Positions 1 to 13,300 of a DNA stretch of 64,000 nucleotides are shown in pieces. Numbering within the stretch: the stretch's first letter is position 1; each line of letters opens with the position of its first letter. Origin of the DNA: Phoronis australis. Lineage: Eukaryota > Phoronida > Phoronidae. The position numbers and the translations under genes were made by a program. Under the pieces are notes generated by a model. That model saw nothing but the letters and a program-made list of their open reading frames with translations, made no database searches and was not told the DNA's origin. Location of the stretch: NCBI GenBank assembly GCA_002633005.1, contig NMRA01000444.1, positions 265,538 to 329,537 of the forward strand. The letters are read 5' to 3'.

Positions 1-416
1 ATGCTGTAGTGCTATGTGTAGACTCTGTAAAGAGTTTCCAAAATTTTATCCAAACGTTTGAGAATTACTAGTTTGTTTCTGAAGTCTGGATGGGAAAGTC
101 ATTAATATTTGTTAACTGTCCAAAATTGGTTTGGGTAGTGTTAGCCAAGTGTTAGCAGACTTATTAAAAACACCTGGGTTCAAATGATAACAATTAGTGC
201 CGCATATAGAGTAATGATTGACTTAAGATCTCACCAACTTCGTACAAAAATAAATGCAGAAATTTGCCTTTTGTATTTGTCATAGTCTTTAAACATTGTG
301 AGTGCCCACAATTTTCAAAATATTTTTGGTGGTTGCTATAGTAACGAATTTCTTGTCTGCCATATTGTGGCCTAAATTGGTGAGATTTTTCCAAAGTCTT
401 AAATCTTATTTTTCAG

Positions 417-3400
417 TTCTGTCAAACTGTCCTACAACTCTATTCTGCCGGATCACGTTGCCCACAAAGTACCACTGGTCATCATTCATGGTTTGTTTGG
501 CTGCAAAAACAACTGGAATAGTCTTGCCAAAGCTCTGGCACGCTCATGTTATCGTCAGGTAGATGGAGATATGAACACTGTTATATATGCCTCGTGCAAC
601 ATACTATAAACTTTTGGCTTAACACTGATGCTCACGTAAGCACCTACCCACTATTGGGAAATCAGTTGAACGCCAAATGCTTGAACTAAGGCCCTCCTGT
701 TATTTGCTGATTTTCAAAACAGTTGTACTTTCAAAATGCAGAAACGTTATCAATTTCAAGTCAAGAGTTAAGTTATGGCCAGGAGTTATGATCATTGCCA
801 GGGACACTGCTTTCTGTTTGCATTTTTTGCAGTGCATTAAAAATGGTTGTGTGGTTTAAATTTAGACATTCCTTGATTATTGTCGGCCACAGTATCTCAC
901 ACTATGCAGATTATGTTTTGAAAAGAACCATTCTTTTTTGCAGTACTAAATCCTGTCCTTGTTTGCTGCCAAATGTTGGCAACTATGAGTTTTGTATGCT
1001 GGAACTTGCTAGTGTGACCTGAATTTTATGTATAAGACCTGGGATTTTATCCAGATCACAAATGACAACCTTCTGATTTTCATAGTGCCAAGGCCTGTTG
1101 TAGGTGGCCAGGGAAATTGTTTGGGTCCAATTTACTGCCCTTGTGCTGGTAACTGCCCACCCCCAATTTCTTGAAATTACGGATTTAACCAGCCTCCTCT
1201 GGGTTAAATGCTCACCCCCTGGTTTTCAGGCTATCCAGTTTAAGCACTCAGAGCATAAACTGAGTGTTTGTGGTATTTTCATTGCTTAATATTGCTTGCT
1301 TGCAATGGAACTGATAATTGTCTAAATGCAGCTAATTTTACTTGATTCCGATGTGCTGTGAGTATACACAAATTGCCATTTGTTTAAAGCCAGTTTTGAA
1401 AAGGTCTGATATTCAGTTTATTGTTTGCCATTGATAATACACATTACTACTCAGAAAATGATAATGACCTGAACTTCTGTAATGGAGTAGACATTTTCCA
1501 TTCTTTCATATACCTTCTAAGTGATTTGCGTTTTATGTTTTTGTCATAAATACCTGTCCGTAGCATGTTTGTCTAAGGATTATCATTATCTATTTATAGG
1601 TCATCACTGTTGACTGCAGGAACCATGGCGACAGCCCACACACAGATGCCATGGACTACCCATTAATGAGTCTGGACACTGAGGTCCTTCTCAGTGAACT
1701 CAACATTAAGAAAGCTGTGGTCATGGGTCACAGTATGGGGGGGAAGGTGGCGATGACGCTGGCACTCTCAAGGGTCTGTAGTAAATGTTTGATGCAGATC
1801 TTTGATATTTTCAGATATTTGTTGAATTGTTTCACAAGGAAGCTTGGTTACATTCAGTAAGGTTTCTGTGTTGTGAATTTTGATAGAGGTCATACAAGGT
1901 CAGCATAGTGAAAACTGATAAGTTCAGGCTCTTGGTAGGACCTTATCTTATGAATGTCCCTAGTTGTTAAGAAATTAATTATTTCAGATGTGAAAATGTA
2001 TTTTTCTTTTGTAGCACAAATTTGTGAATTTGAATTTTCCCATTGTGCCAATTTGTTAAAATGTGACAGCATATTAGTAAATTTTTGCCTATTTAGCACA
2101 CAATATGACAAAAAATGAATGAAAATTATGCTTTGTTATGACGATAGATTCTATCACAAAGCAGCACTTGTCAAAATCAATTATTTGTAGCCCATGAATC
2201 AGCTTTTAAAGAATTGAAAAATGGCACTTTTACCTTCAGAATATCCGTAACTTGATTGTCTTTGATGGCAGAGGAGGCTAAAATGACTATTTTGGAAAGT
2301 TAACAATGGTTGACATTGGTCAATTGTACAAATGTTTTGTTTACTTAAACATCTGCCCTATTGTGAAAAGGCAGCTGTATGTATTAAAAGTCGGCTATGG
2401 CTCATATTTGACAATAAAAAATACTGGTTTATATGTACTGAGGTGTTGCTCTGTGCCTTAGAGCTCATGGGTGAAAATTCTAATGATAACATGGACAAAT
2501 TTCTTTCGCAAATTACATTTTGTGATTTAAATCTTTTTTGTTAATTTCAGCCCGACCTTGTAGAGAAATTGGTTGCCGTGGATATCGCACCAACCAACAA
2601 CCCTGGCGCCACAGTAACTTTCCCTTCATACATCAGGGCAATGCAAACTGTTGAGTTTGATCACTCGGTGCCGTTGTCACAAGTCAGAAAACTGGCATTG
2701 CAAAAATTAAGTCCAGCTGTACCAGTAAGCATTTTCAATGCTTTCATATGAGCATTGCCATTTGAGGATGAAGTAGTTGAAGCCTTTCCACAGTATGTTT
2801 GTAACTTACCACTGTTATGTGATCCGTGAGTTTCACTTGACTTAATTAATTCAATGATCACTGTGTGCCCTTTTGGGGGCATGGATTCAGAAGTTCCTGA
2901 GAACAATTAAATGCTTTCAGCCAAACAATCCACGATAGGTTACAATCTTGGTGACTCCTTTTGCCTCTCACTGATATATTATGCTAGAAATTTATGTATT
3001 GTTCCTTCCTTAGTGAGTTTGGTCTTTTAAGACATAGATTTTTTCTTTTCGCTTACAGTTGTGGTTGGTGTTTCTTGAGCTGGTCAGTTGTTACAGTCCA
3101 TTTATATGAAATCATTCCTTCTTGAAACCACAATTTTTGTTATTTTTGTCTAGCTGACTTAAGGTAATTTGGTAACCAATTTTGTTGCATTCTGTCTGCA
3201 GGAAGAAGATGTCCGTCAATTTTTGGTGTCCAATATTAGAGAAACGGGCACAGCATACTCCTGGCGCGTCAATTTGGATGCAATCTTCAACAACCTGGAC
3301 AAGATCGCTGGTTACCCACCATGTGAGGCCAGTTACCAGGGAGACACCTTATTCATTGGAGGAAGTAAATCAACCCACATCAGGTTTGTTTACTTTTGTT

Positions 3401-3791
3401 GTTCGGACATTTACACCAAAAGAAGTTTGGTCATGTTTTTGATACCGTTATGTTGCTATTAATGTATCTTTCTTGTTGCTTAATTGTACTAAAATATATG
3501 GTCATATGCCCCAATTAATGACAGTTTGATGTATGGTTGAAATCACAGAGCTAATATCTATGTTTTTGTGGATAAGTGGCCAATTACAGTCAAAAAGGTA
3601 CTACACAGCCTTAATGTTTGAGGTCTTTAATGAATTGTCATATTTTTTACAGTGACAGCTCTATACCAGAAATGAGGAGGTTGTTTCCTGAGTATAAACT
3701 ACTGTTCATAGAGGGCGCCGGGCACTGGGTTCACAGGGACATGCCAACAGAGTTCAGGAAAATTGTAACACGATTCTTAATAGCCAGGTGA
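417..3791 (+). CDS. ABHD11: ABHD11-like alpha/beta hydrolase, 5'-partial
   Basis: Serine hydrolase of the alpha/beta-hydrolase fold. The family member ABHD11 is a mitochondrial matrix protein linked in mammals to protection of lipoylated 2-oxoglutarate dehydrogenase. Five coding exons are visible: 417-558, 1600-1773, 2551-2724, 3202-3383 and 3653-3791 (stop TGA at 3789). All have AG/GT borders and compatible phases, giving about 269 residues. Motifs in order are HGLFG (oxyanion region, first exon), VDCRNHGDSPHT, the nucleophile elbow GHSMGG, and GAGHW with the catalytic histidine in the last exon. The first visible exon opens mid-codon, so the start codon and expected mitochondrial presequence lie in an exon not seen here, probably left of the window. 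The gene converges on the BICDL gene. The family call is secure; orthology to ABHD11 rests on order and spacing of the motifs and overall resemblance. Confidence 0.9.
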
Positions 3792-4003
3792 CTTGAGTAG
3801 TTAGTCAGGATAATAGTGATGTCTCATCTGGGCTTTATTTGATATTATGGTATTATTTATCTAGTCTATTTGTGCATTGAAAGGTTTGTTATGGAGAAGG
3901 AACTTTTGTTTCTTATGTGCATTTATGTATATTTTATATTTTATATTATATAAATACAACTGTAACAAATCCTTGTTGCTGCACTCAGAGTAAGTTACAT
4001 AAC

Positions 4004-4009
4004 ATTAAA
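4004..4009 (+). terminator. possible ABHD11 polyadenylation signal (ATTAAA)
   Basis: ATTAAA lies 213 bases past the ABHD11 stop codon. I saw no canonical AATAAA in the first 300 bases after the stop, so this variant is the best candidate. Weak evidence by itself. Confidence 0.3.
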
Positions 4010-4206
4010 CATCACGGTTAATATTGCAAGATTTTGGGCAGTGGAGGTTTACAAAAGTTAAATATAGTTCGAAATTTATCATGGTCCTCCCTCATTTATT
4101 AAGTAACAAACCATGCTGTCATATTAGTCATTCATAAATATCACTGAGTTGGAAGTCCTTAGACATGTATAAAATTCTGGAATGTAGACTTTACTGAACA
4201 TGTATG

Positions 4207-4310
4207 TCAAAATGCTCCAAGTTATGATCGTGTCAAAGTGCACCAGGTTAGGATGGGGTCAAAGTGCACCAGGTTAGGATGGGGTCAAAGTGCACCAGGT
4301 TAGGATGGGG
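4207..4310. repeat. 26-bp minisatellite, four copies
   Basis: Copies begin at 4207 (diverged), 4233, 4259 and 4285. The last three are nearly identical and contain the core AAAGTGCACCAGGTTAGG. They lie in the 3' flank of ABHD11. Confidence 0.9.
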
Positions 4311-6334
4311 TCCAAGTCTTGTGTGAAGAAAAAAAGCTGCATTCGTCCTATTTGTTGTCTGTGTGAAACAAAAGTGGCGTTATAACTTCTACTATTACAA
4401 AATCGGTCTCGTAATATTCCCTACTGTGATAGCATGCTATTTTTGTTCACAACAAGAACATTGAAACCATCAGTGACTCAAGAAAATGCTTAAATGCTGA
4501 GGGAGGCCAACCCTAATTTGGAAATTCAAAAAATGTCAAATGTACGCTTTGCCTATCACTTTGGTTGATGGTGGAAATGGTATTGTGGTAAGGAATATTG
4601 GGAGGACGATTTTATGGTAGTAAAGGATCTGATTTGATTTTTCGTCTTTTTATCCAGCTTAATGGAGCGAAATGGTGCTTTAGAAACTCGTCTTTTTGTA
4701 TCAACATTTTGAAGTTGCTTAGTGATGTAGATCAAATATTCAGACCAGTTTACTCGTTTTTTAAGATGACCAAAATGTGTATACCCATAATTATGCAAAT
4801 CTTCTCTTACACTAGACTTATAACCTATCTAATGGCTGTGGTTCATGAGGGTCTGGCAGGATAAACTTATCAATACTCTTCCTGAGTTTGAGGAACACTT
4901 GTAACCAGTTTTCTAACATTAAATGATCTAAAGGAATTGTGCTTTCCATGTTCAGCTGTGTTTTGACATGAAACAGACTCCTGTGAGACTACAAGTATGA
5001 AGTGTCTCATTCAAAGATTGCAATCCAGCCCCCTCCCCCTCCCTCGTAGGTAATTCTAAGGTCTGTGTGTTCCTGGACCCTTGGATTCAAATGAGTTCAC
5101 CAAAACGCAAATCTCCACTTTTTCTCTTCCTGTGGGCTCCCCTTTGCTTCATCTTGTACTTTCCTGTGGATCGAGTGATCAGAAGCATGCCGTCTATGTC
5201 CATGTTGTCTCTTGATCTGTTCATTCACATTGGACGCTATCACATCATGCATGTCTTCCTGTTGAAAGAATCAACAAATTGTGGTTGAAGATCGAATTTC
5301 TTAAATATTGTCCCCTCTGTAGTATTTTAAAAGTTTTTGCTAGAACATGCATTCTCACTGAGGCATTATTTTGTCTTTTTAGGTAATGAAAACTGCTAAA
5401 TTCTTTGGTCACGGTAGGGGTTCACTTGACCACTCCATGCTGGCTTTACTTTGTTTGAAAATTAGTGATTCTGTCTGGGTCACTTTGCTTTGGTACCCTG
5501 TTCTATGAAAAACAACTTTCTCATTGTCCCCAGTAAGTCCTTTAGATCTTGCAAACATCAACTTTGAACTATTGTGTTCCAACATTTTTTATTGCCAAGT
5601 TACTGATACTCTACTGGAAGAGGTCATGACGTATTACTAACTCATATCAACAGGGCTTGAAATTTTCCTTTTCGAGAGGCTTCCATCGTTTTTTAGTTTG
5701 GATTTCGTCTTATTTAATTATCTTTTTATTCTTTTTTCGTCGCTTCATCTTTATTTTGATGTTACGCATGTGAAACGTTTATTTACACAAAAATATTTCG
5801 CTTACACCAGCCTTGTGGTCACCTGGAAAATTTTGCTCTTTTTTGTCATTGATCATTCCAAGCCCTGCAAGAGACCTCACTGAGTTAGTCCTCCACATTA
5901 TACCACCATGTGCCTCAATTGGACTTAACTATTTTAGTGTGGGCCATTTGCAGGACCATGCTTGGTGAAAATTGCTGTATGGTTTCTTTTGCCCAGTCTC
6001 TTTAGTTTTCTGGTAAGGACTATCATGTGCGCATATATTCTTTTAAAAACTAGGCTCCCTTAGTTGCCAGGACGAGTCCTCATAAATTTATTAATGTATA
6101 ATTATTGTCTGTGCCACGAAAATATTCGAATTGTGAACAATGAAACCTAGCAACAAGCTCTCAAAAGACACTTGGCTTGAGGCTGTGTATTGACAGAAAA
6201 ATAAGCAGGTTGCCCTACACGTGTACTTGACTAGACTGTCTCGAGCAGCGAATTCATTTATTTCTCATTGGCTGCACTTGATTGTCTTCCATGCTAACCC
6301 GCAGACATATCGTAGGTTTAAAAACCAGGCGTGT

Positions 6335-6469
6335 GTTCATTAATGCTAGGACCTACGTTAGGACCTAGCTAAAATCTAGCCAAGGGCAGGTGATATTTAA
6401 AATACACGGTCAAATCTCGCGTAATCTCGCGAAGTCTTGCTTTTTAGCGAGGTCCTAGCGTTACTGAAC
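6335..6469. mobile_element. 135-bp MITE-like element, copy 1
   Basis: The ends are inverted repeats: left GTTCATTAATGCTAGGACCT and, reverse-complemented, right GTTCAGTAACGCTAGGACCT (18 of 20 match). The interior contains CTCGCGTAATCTCGCG and TTGCTTTTTAGCGAGG, which recur in opposite orientation at 56247-56402. No obvious target duplication. Length, inverted ends and a second copy suggest a non-autonomous DNA transposon. Confidence 0.7.
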
Positions 6470-6723
6470 GGAGGCAGAAGTTGCCTCTGAAAACCAGTAT
6501 GATGTAATCCGGCGGAACCGGCGAAGTCTATCAAGTGTACCATTTTGCTCGTTTTAGTCCGTAAACAACTAGAACTCAAAATAGTTTTATGGTAAATATT
6601 GGTCGAGTGATGTCTGACATAAAGAACCTGACCATTAAAGATTCATTTCTACTCCATTTTAGAAATAATTTTTTGATAACAATCGAGGTGAAGTTCTTGC
6701 GCGAACTCGGTCTAGAAAATTGA

Positions 6724-6872
6724 GGGGCTCGAATTTTTGAGAATGTGGACCTTTTACCAAGATTCCCGGGGCACGTTCAAGGATCCTGTCGTTTTATTGG
6801 ACTTTTTTCTCGTTTTGTACTTTTTTGGAGTTTTTGTTTCTCTGGGGCGGACCTTTTCGCCGTTCGAGCCCC
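6724..6872. mobile_element. GGGGCTCGAA-ended dispersed repeat, copy A
   Basis: It starts GGGGCTCGAA and ends TTCGAGCCCC, a perfect 10-bp inverted terminus, followed by a C-rich tract. Interior landmarks GAGTTTTTGTTTCTC and GCGGACCTTTTCGCC recur in the copy at 21043-21216 (reverse orientation) and partly at 61351-61408. Confidence 0.6.
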
Positions 6873-7384
6873 CCACCCCACCCCCCCCGGGTACGCGCAT
6901 GTGCTATAATCATTTGTGATGTAGAACTTTAAGTCCAATTGCAACACTGTTACAACAGTTTATGAACAGTGACTGCGTGAACTTCTATTGACTTTAAAAC
7001 AGTTAATTGTGAAAAAAGTATAAGTGTACTTTCGTTGACGAAACACGTGAATCTAGCTGTTGTGATTTGGCAGAAACAAAGGAAAGGGTGTCTCTAATAA
7101 AGAGTTAATCGAAAACTGTACAGAGAGTACGAGCAAGTGTACATCAAGCTGTGCAACAGGAAGTACAGTCGCGTTGTTCACTAAGTTTGCGTTAGTGAAA
7201 GGGTGCTACAGAACTTATAAATTCAGTGTAGCTTGCCAGTGCGGGAGTATGCCAAATTTCGGGTGATCATTTCTCCACCGGCAGTTGAGAGGACCTGCTA
7301 ATACTGGTAAAGCGGTGCGGTCGCCTCTTGGGCTTCTCTGGTTATAATTAGAACTTAATTGTGCAATTAGTATACAAGATGTAC

Positions 7385-10300
7385 CTGCCATTTTTCAAGT
7401 TGTTCTGACAGCGCCATCTTTTGTTCCACCGCCTGCAGCAGTTGCCTATTCAGCGTGGTCATGTCTTGTTTGGTTTGAGCAAGCTCTTGAGCTAGTGAGT
7501 TCTTTCTGTAACGGATAAGAAAACCAGCTCCTATTTGTGACTATGGCATGGACAATTGAAATTTTTTGTAGCTTTCCTCAGTTTGTCTTGGTTTCGGTGT
7601 AAGTAATGATGTGAAAATGAAATACGTCAGGAGTTTTTGTTGCCGTTAAAAAACTCATACCAAGGTAACGGGTTTTTCATTGGTTTTCAGTCAGTGAATA
7701 GGATTCTCAATTGCCACGCGTCATAAACCTGTAGATTAAGTAGAAAAAAGAAAATATAATCTATTGTCACTTCTAAATCGTCTCCCACGCATGTGTAATC
7801 GCTCATAATGTGCTTGCAGCGAGTTCACCAGACGTCTTAGTCATCAACTATCGATTATAAAATAAATAATTTGAGAACTTGATTAAACAATGAGTCGGCT
7901 CACATTTGCATTGCCTCATCTCTTTCGTTGCGTGTCTGTTGTAATGATCTGTCTTTGGTAATTAATTCTTCTTTGTTTTGGCGGTGTTGCTAAAATAGAA
8001 TCGGAAGGGATACGTTGATCACCAGAAATGTAGATTTACATAGTACTTCATCATCAATACAGGGAAAATGGCCATTTGTCGACTCGACCTATTGCACAAC
8101 CCGGTGGTCCAAGTGTTTTCGTTGCTCGATTTTTCGAAAATTTTGCAGTGGGCCAGATCAGCTGTTGCCGATGAAGGGAATCTTTCTGAAGAATTTGTCA
8201 GATTTTTTTTGATTACATAAGTAAACTGTTGAAGCATTACCTGAATTCATAGATACTCACGATTAAAAGTTTAACAGCACCTTATTAAAAATTCTACAAA
8301 AAGAGTAATTATGATGTTTACGTACCTCTTTGAGCACAGTAAAATCTTGCATACTTCTGTTCAGTTGGCGATCTTTTGACGTAATTTCATCTCTTAATTT
8401 ATCCAATTGTTCCCTAGCCTCCGTTAGCTCAGATTGTAGATTGCTCACTTCTTGCGAAGCATTGTCGTTATGTTTACTCTAAAACACAACATTGCGCAAA
8501 GTTTTGATTGTGAAATGTTATCGTCAAAATTTTGTTTTGCTTGTTGACACTTGTTGATTCCTAGATTCGCATCATTCGATCCAAAGTAAGACGACAGATC
8601 TTCCACGTTACCACGAGAAAGGCTACATTCCAATGACGTAACTTGTGGTTAGGCTGTACGTGGTTTGCTCGAGATCAGCTTTTTCATATTTATTTTTTTT
8701 ATCACTTTCCACAACGGCTGTTTAACCGACTGGTCTGCTTTGTAATCCGACATCGTTCCCTTCTTATAGAAATTAAGAATTCGAACGCGGTGTAAACCAG
8801 AACCCGTCAATTTAAAATTTATCAATCAAATGAGCATTTTATATGAACGTTGTCAATTCAAAATTATTTCACCATGGTGATACGGGAAGGAGAATATAAA
8901 AGTAACATCTACCTGTTTGTTTAACATGTCTTGTATTAAGTCACTTAAATCCGCGATAACCTCCAATAAACAGGTGCTGATATTTTCTTGGTTCTCATCG
9001 GAATTCCTGGATTTCAGGTCAGCACCATGGCCTCTGAGATTATGGCACATTTCTATGAGGTTGTGGTAGGCGGTGATTGTTTCCCGTCGTAGCTGTAGGA
9101 ACAACAGACAAACGTGATATTGGCATAGTTGGACTTAAGCGCGCTCTATCCTCAACGGCAATACAATTGGTTTCAACTTGTTTCATACTTTCTTGAGGAC
9201 TGGTTTGCGTCCCAGGGAAGAATCGTCCCTTGGGCAGTGCACGGGACCATGCTTAGTACACAATATGACCCGCCGTGACAAACACCAACTTATGCAGCGG
9301 ATCTTCAGCAATGTAACCAAATGTCGGTTGTTCCCCGACGCAGGTGTCATCACTACTTTGAATAGGAGCAAGTTGAGTTCACGGGTCTCTTTCACGGTGT
9401 TGACAAGTTATCAGCACATCACAATAAGTAATTCACAGAAGTTATCTCTCTGAGTGTCTAGCAGTGGGTATTTCTCAAATACAGTTCTTCGCAATTTTGC
9501 TTTAAGTTGAATTTCCAGTATGATATGATAATGATAAGTGTTCTTACCCTGAGGTCCCCATCTTCTTCTTGAGTCTCGTTGGTTTCCATGACGTCGACGT
9601 CATAATCACGCGCGATTGCATTAAAAGAATTAGCACCTATCTGTAACATTTTCAAAACAAAACTGAACTTGTTTGTGTAACAACTTGGTATACAAATTAA
9701 CTCTGCCTTTTGTTGAAAAATGTTTTACTGTAGTCACATATGTAGGTCCGCTCATGCGCCTACGTGCGAAACACTTAATTGAGCGTTAATAACCGATAAG
9801 TATTTTAAGAATTTTATAAGAGTGAAACTTTACTAATTCGCAACGTAACACATACTAATATGTGGATAAAACACTCTCAGTGGCGAATAATTGATGTCCG
9901 CCTACGCCTGTAAGTCAGTGAACCCTAGGCCCATGCGCCCATACGCGCAACTCTTGAGTAAAACATTTTTGTTCGAAAAAGCGCATTATCCCTAGCTGTT
10001 TCACCCCTTATATCTGTAAAACTACAAAGATAGTGCAATGAGTAAGTACATGTATACTCTGGTTTAAGTTCCCCAGATTGTCTTATCGTGTTATCGCGCA
10101 TTACCAGCAATTCGTAAACTAGGTCATCCGCCAGGTTCTCTGCGTAAACTAGGTCATCGCTTTTGGACCAGGCGCTTCACTCTCCGCGTGTCTTCTGAAG
10201 AGAAGCACCAGGAAGGTTGTTCTACATTTTGTAGCCCAAAATTACCAAAGTTCAAATATATTCCGTTAAAAAGNAGGTTCTTACCGGTATTGAAGGTATG

Positions 10301-13300
10301 GATTCCTCGTCCTCCTCAATGTTACTGCAATCAACGTCATCTTCGTGAAATGCGTTGTGTTTGGGAGTACTTGCAGACATTGTCTCTATATATTGCAACT
10401 CCTCGAAAAGAGAGTCCCCTCGCGATTTTCGTGCGTCTAATATACAAGATCCATAGTTTGAGTCGCGTGATTGCAAGGTCAGCGTCTCTATGTTGGCTTG
10501 AAGCCGTTTATTATCATCCTCTAATCGTCTGATCTCAGTTTCTTGATTTTGAAGCTGAAACGAAATACAAGATCAAGTTATCTTCTGAGGTGTACACTGA
10601 ACGTCAACCACTTAGGTAACTGTTTAACCGCAGTAATTTCTGTTTGGTGAAAACAAAAATGTTCCTTTATCCTCGACTCGTGGGCTTATAACACTGAGTC
10701 GGATAATTGCAACAATTTTGTTTTCGATACGGTGGGCTCGTATGCACTGCAGTCATTACACGCACATGTTCTGTTGGCTGAGGACATCTGAGAAATCGTG
10801 GTAGTTGGATATCGACGCCTCTTTCGTCCCAGTGTGCATCAATGTAATCATCGCAGAACTAAGAAAGAGGCACATTTTTATTTTCATTTATTTCAATCGT
10901 CGTACCTGAAGTTGCTTTTCCTTGTAATCTCTCTCCATGACACTCCTGTGTTCGTGCAGATGTTCGAGTTGTTCGAGGGCGGTATCCCGCTCTTTACTTA
11001 CACTAGCCACACGTCTCTCCAACTGAGTCTTCCTTTCTGTTAGATTGTGGATCTACAGTGAGGCACAAAACAATAACAGGTCCTCAAGAAGGTGAGAAGG
11101 TAAAAAATGTTGGGGTAGTATAGAGAAAATCCACTTTGTTAAGCTCTGCCTCCTGCCGCGGTCCCCACCACTTTGGACCCCCCCCCCCACCACTGTTTTC
11201 CACTCACCTGTACTCAGTTTACTTCAAAACTTCCCCCTCATTTGAGGATTATCGGGAGCGCCGCAAACAACACCAATTGTTGCAACGGGATCCGATGAAA
11301 AATCGCCCGATCGTGTTAGGCGTCGGCCAAAGAACTCGATGAGCAGGATTAGCCGAGGATCACCGCTATGTGGCCAAGACATAATATGACAAACTCGTCT
11401 CCAAGTAGTCATTGCCATCATAGCAATCGGTTTCTACCTTCAAAACGAACTGATAAGACAACGGGGGATTGGACAACCTTTTGAAAAATTCTGTTTTTTA
11501 TCTTAATGGCCTTGGTAAACTGCTTGAGGATTTACGTAAGTTTCTTTCACCGTATGGATAGGTTTGAGATATATATTATGTAGTTTTGTAATCTTCTTTA
11601 TAATTTGTTTTTAGTATAGTGAATATGACACAAGCCGGTATCTGATAAAGCAGCGGCAAATGTGTGCTGAGAAACACGTAAAGCAAAGCTTACTTCTTTT
11701 CCCAAAACTTCCATCTGGTTGACGTGGTCATGCATCGTTGACTTTCGTAAGTGAACTTGGTCACGAAGCGCTTTTAACTGCGTGAGGTAACTTTGTTCTT
11801 GCTGAGCAGCCTGAAATAAACGAGTTTCACTTGGATCTTCCATCCTCTCGACTTAAGAACGGTAACTTTTTTCACAGGCGTACCGGTATTTACTTTTCTA
11901 ATGCAACGTCATCTCGTTATTATTACACTTTATGTGACAAGACATCGGTTACAGTAAATCGCCAGGAATAATGCTGACCCTTCATGATAAGTAACGAATG
12001 GACCCGAACTGAAGCAATTAGACCTAACGAACTGTCAAATCCTGTGAAGCCTAGAAAACTTAGTTATCTGAGTATGGAGCAAAAGCAGATTGATTGTATA
12101 ACAGAATGTGGCCATAGTCAAAGTTGGTTTTGCCCTTGAATAATAAGAAACCACAACAACTACAACAACAATGATGATGATGATTATGATTATAATAATA
12201 ACAAAACTCGTCTATCAAACCGTCATAATCATAACATCGTCATATTCATCGCAACCACAATGGTCATCACAAGCACTTCCGTCGCCGCCATGACCGACAT
12301 CGTCATCGTTTCCATCATCATTACCAACACCTCGATAATTTTTATCATCATTGCCATCGTCGTCATCTTCGTTACTGTTATCGTCGTCAGCTGTGTTCGT
12401 CGACAATCTTATCACTAGCGCCACCAACATCATTAAAAGTTGTCGTCTGCGACACGAGTATGAAAGGCATGAGTCTGTTTCGCAATCAAGTGCATTTTTA
12501 CCTGGCGCCCTCAATTTAGGCGCGCGCGTGCTCAGACTTCAAACTTATAGCTAAAGATGTACAACTGTGCCCTGGGTGGATGGTAAAAAAATCAAGTTGA
12601 AAGGGTAGAACGCAGTGCTCACGTGAGACGATGGTTTGGGCGATTTTGGTTTGCTACTATCTGTTTGCATTTCTGGATGTTGCTTTTAAGAGGCCTGGAA
12701 CGCGAAAAAGTAGACTAAATTAGTAGTTCTCTACCACTGCAGCAGAATTCAACCTGTTCACTAGGTATCTTTACGCCTTGTTCGTAAAGATTTTGAATTT
12801 TTGTTGATGTCTGAGCATTTTTCTTTTAGTTTCAAACTTCAACAAGGTCAACCTGTCAACTGCTCAACACTTCGTCGATTTTCTCCCACAAGCAAAGCAC
12901 GTCTCACCTTATTTGGTATGGCAAGACGTAGCACATTTCCCTTATATGGAAAGTGTGGCCTTTAACCTTTGATGTAAACGAACCAACGGCGACTTCAGGC
13001 AGGCAATCAAATTAAAGAAGCCTAACTGTATGAAAGTGGTTATAAAGGCATCGTACTATTCAAATTTGTTCTAAAAATGCACTTGGAATTATTTTTGAAA
13101 AATTGCTTACTTCACAGACTTGCCTTATACAGTGATGTTGACCATTCTTAGTGCAGTCACACGTACCCATCTTGCCAGTCATCTGTTTGTCGAATGACAG
13201 TGAGCGCATGCGCGCATGTATTATATGTAGGGGGGGGGGGGCGATTAGAAACTCTGTGGTGACAATGCAGTTTTTCCTTCGCGCGTATTTAAAAATGGTG

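Larger units (their letters stand above)
4311..7384. other. ABHD11-BICDL convergent interval, no recognised exon
   Basis: About 3 kb between the two convergent genes. I saw no convincing exon on either strand. The missing 3' exon of the minus-strand BICDL gene should lie in or near this interval, but nothing recognisable as its C-terminus was found. The interval holds two inverted-repeat elements (6335-6469 and 6724-6872). Confidence 0.6.

Noticed and set aside
302-416. Open frame running into the first ABHD11 exon from upstream
   Set aside because: It ends in a polypyrimidine tract and an acceptor (TTTTTCAG at 409-416). Its frame differs from the hydrolase frame and its sequence does not resemble a mitochondrial presequence.
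5067-5288. Plus-strand open frame in the ABHD11-BICDL interval
   Set aside because: No flanking splice sites or protein resemblance. Composition is that of intergenic DNA.
12215-12514. Asp/Asn/Gly-rich antisense frame in a BICDL intron
   Set aside because: Encoded by degenerate trinucleotide repeats and lacks splice context.
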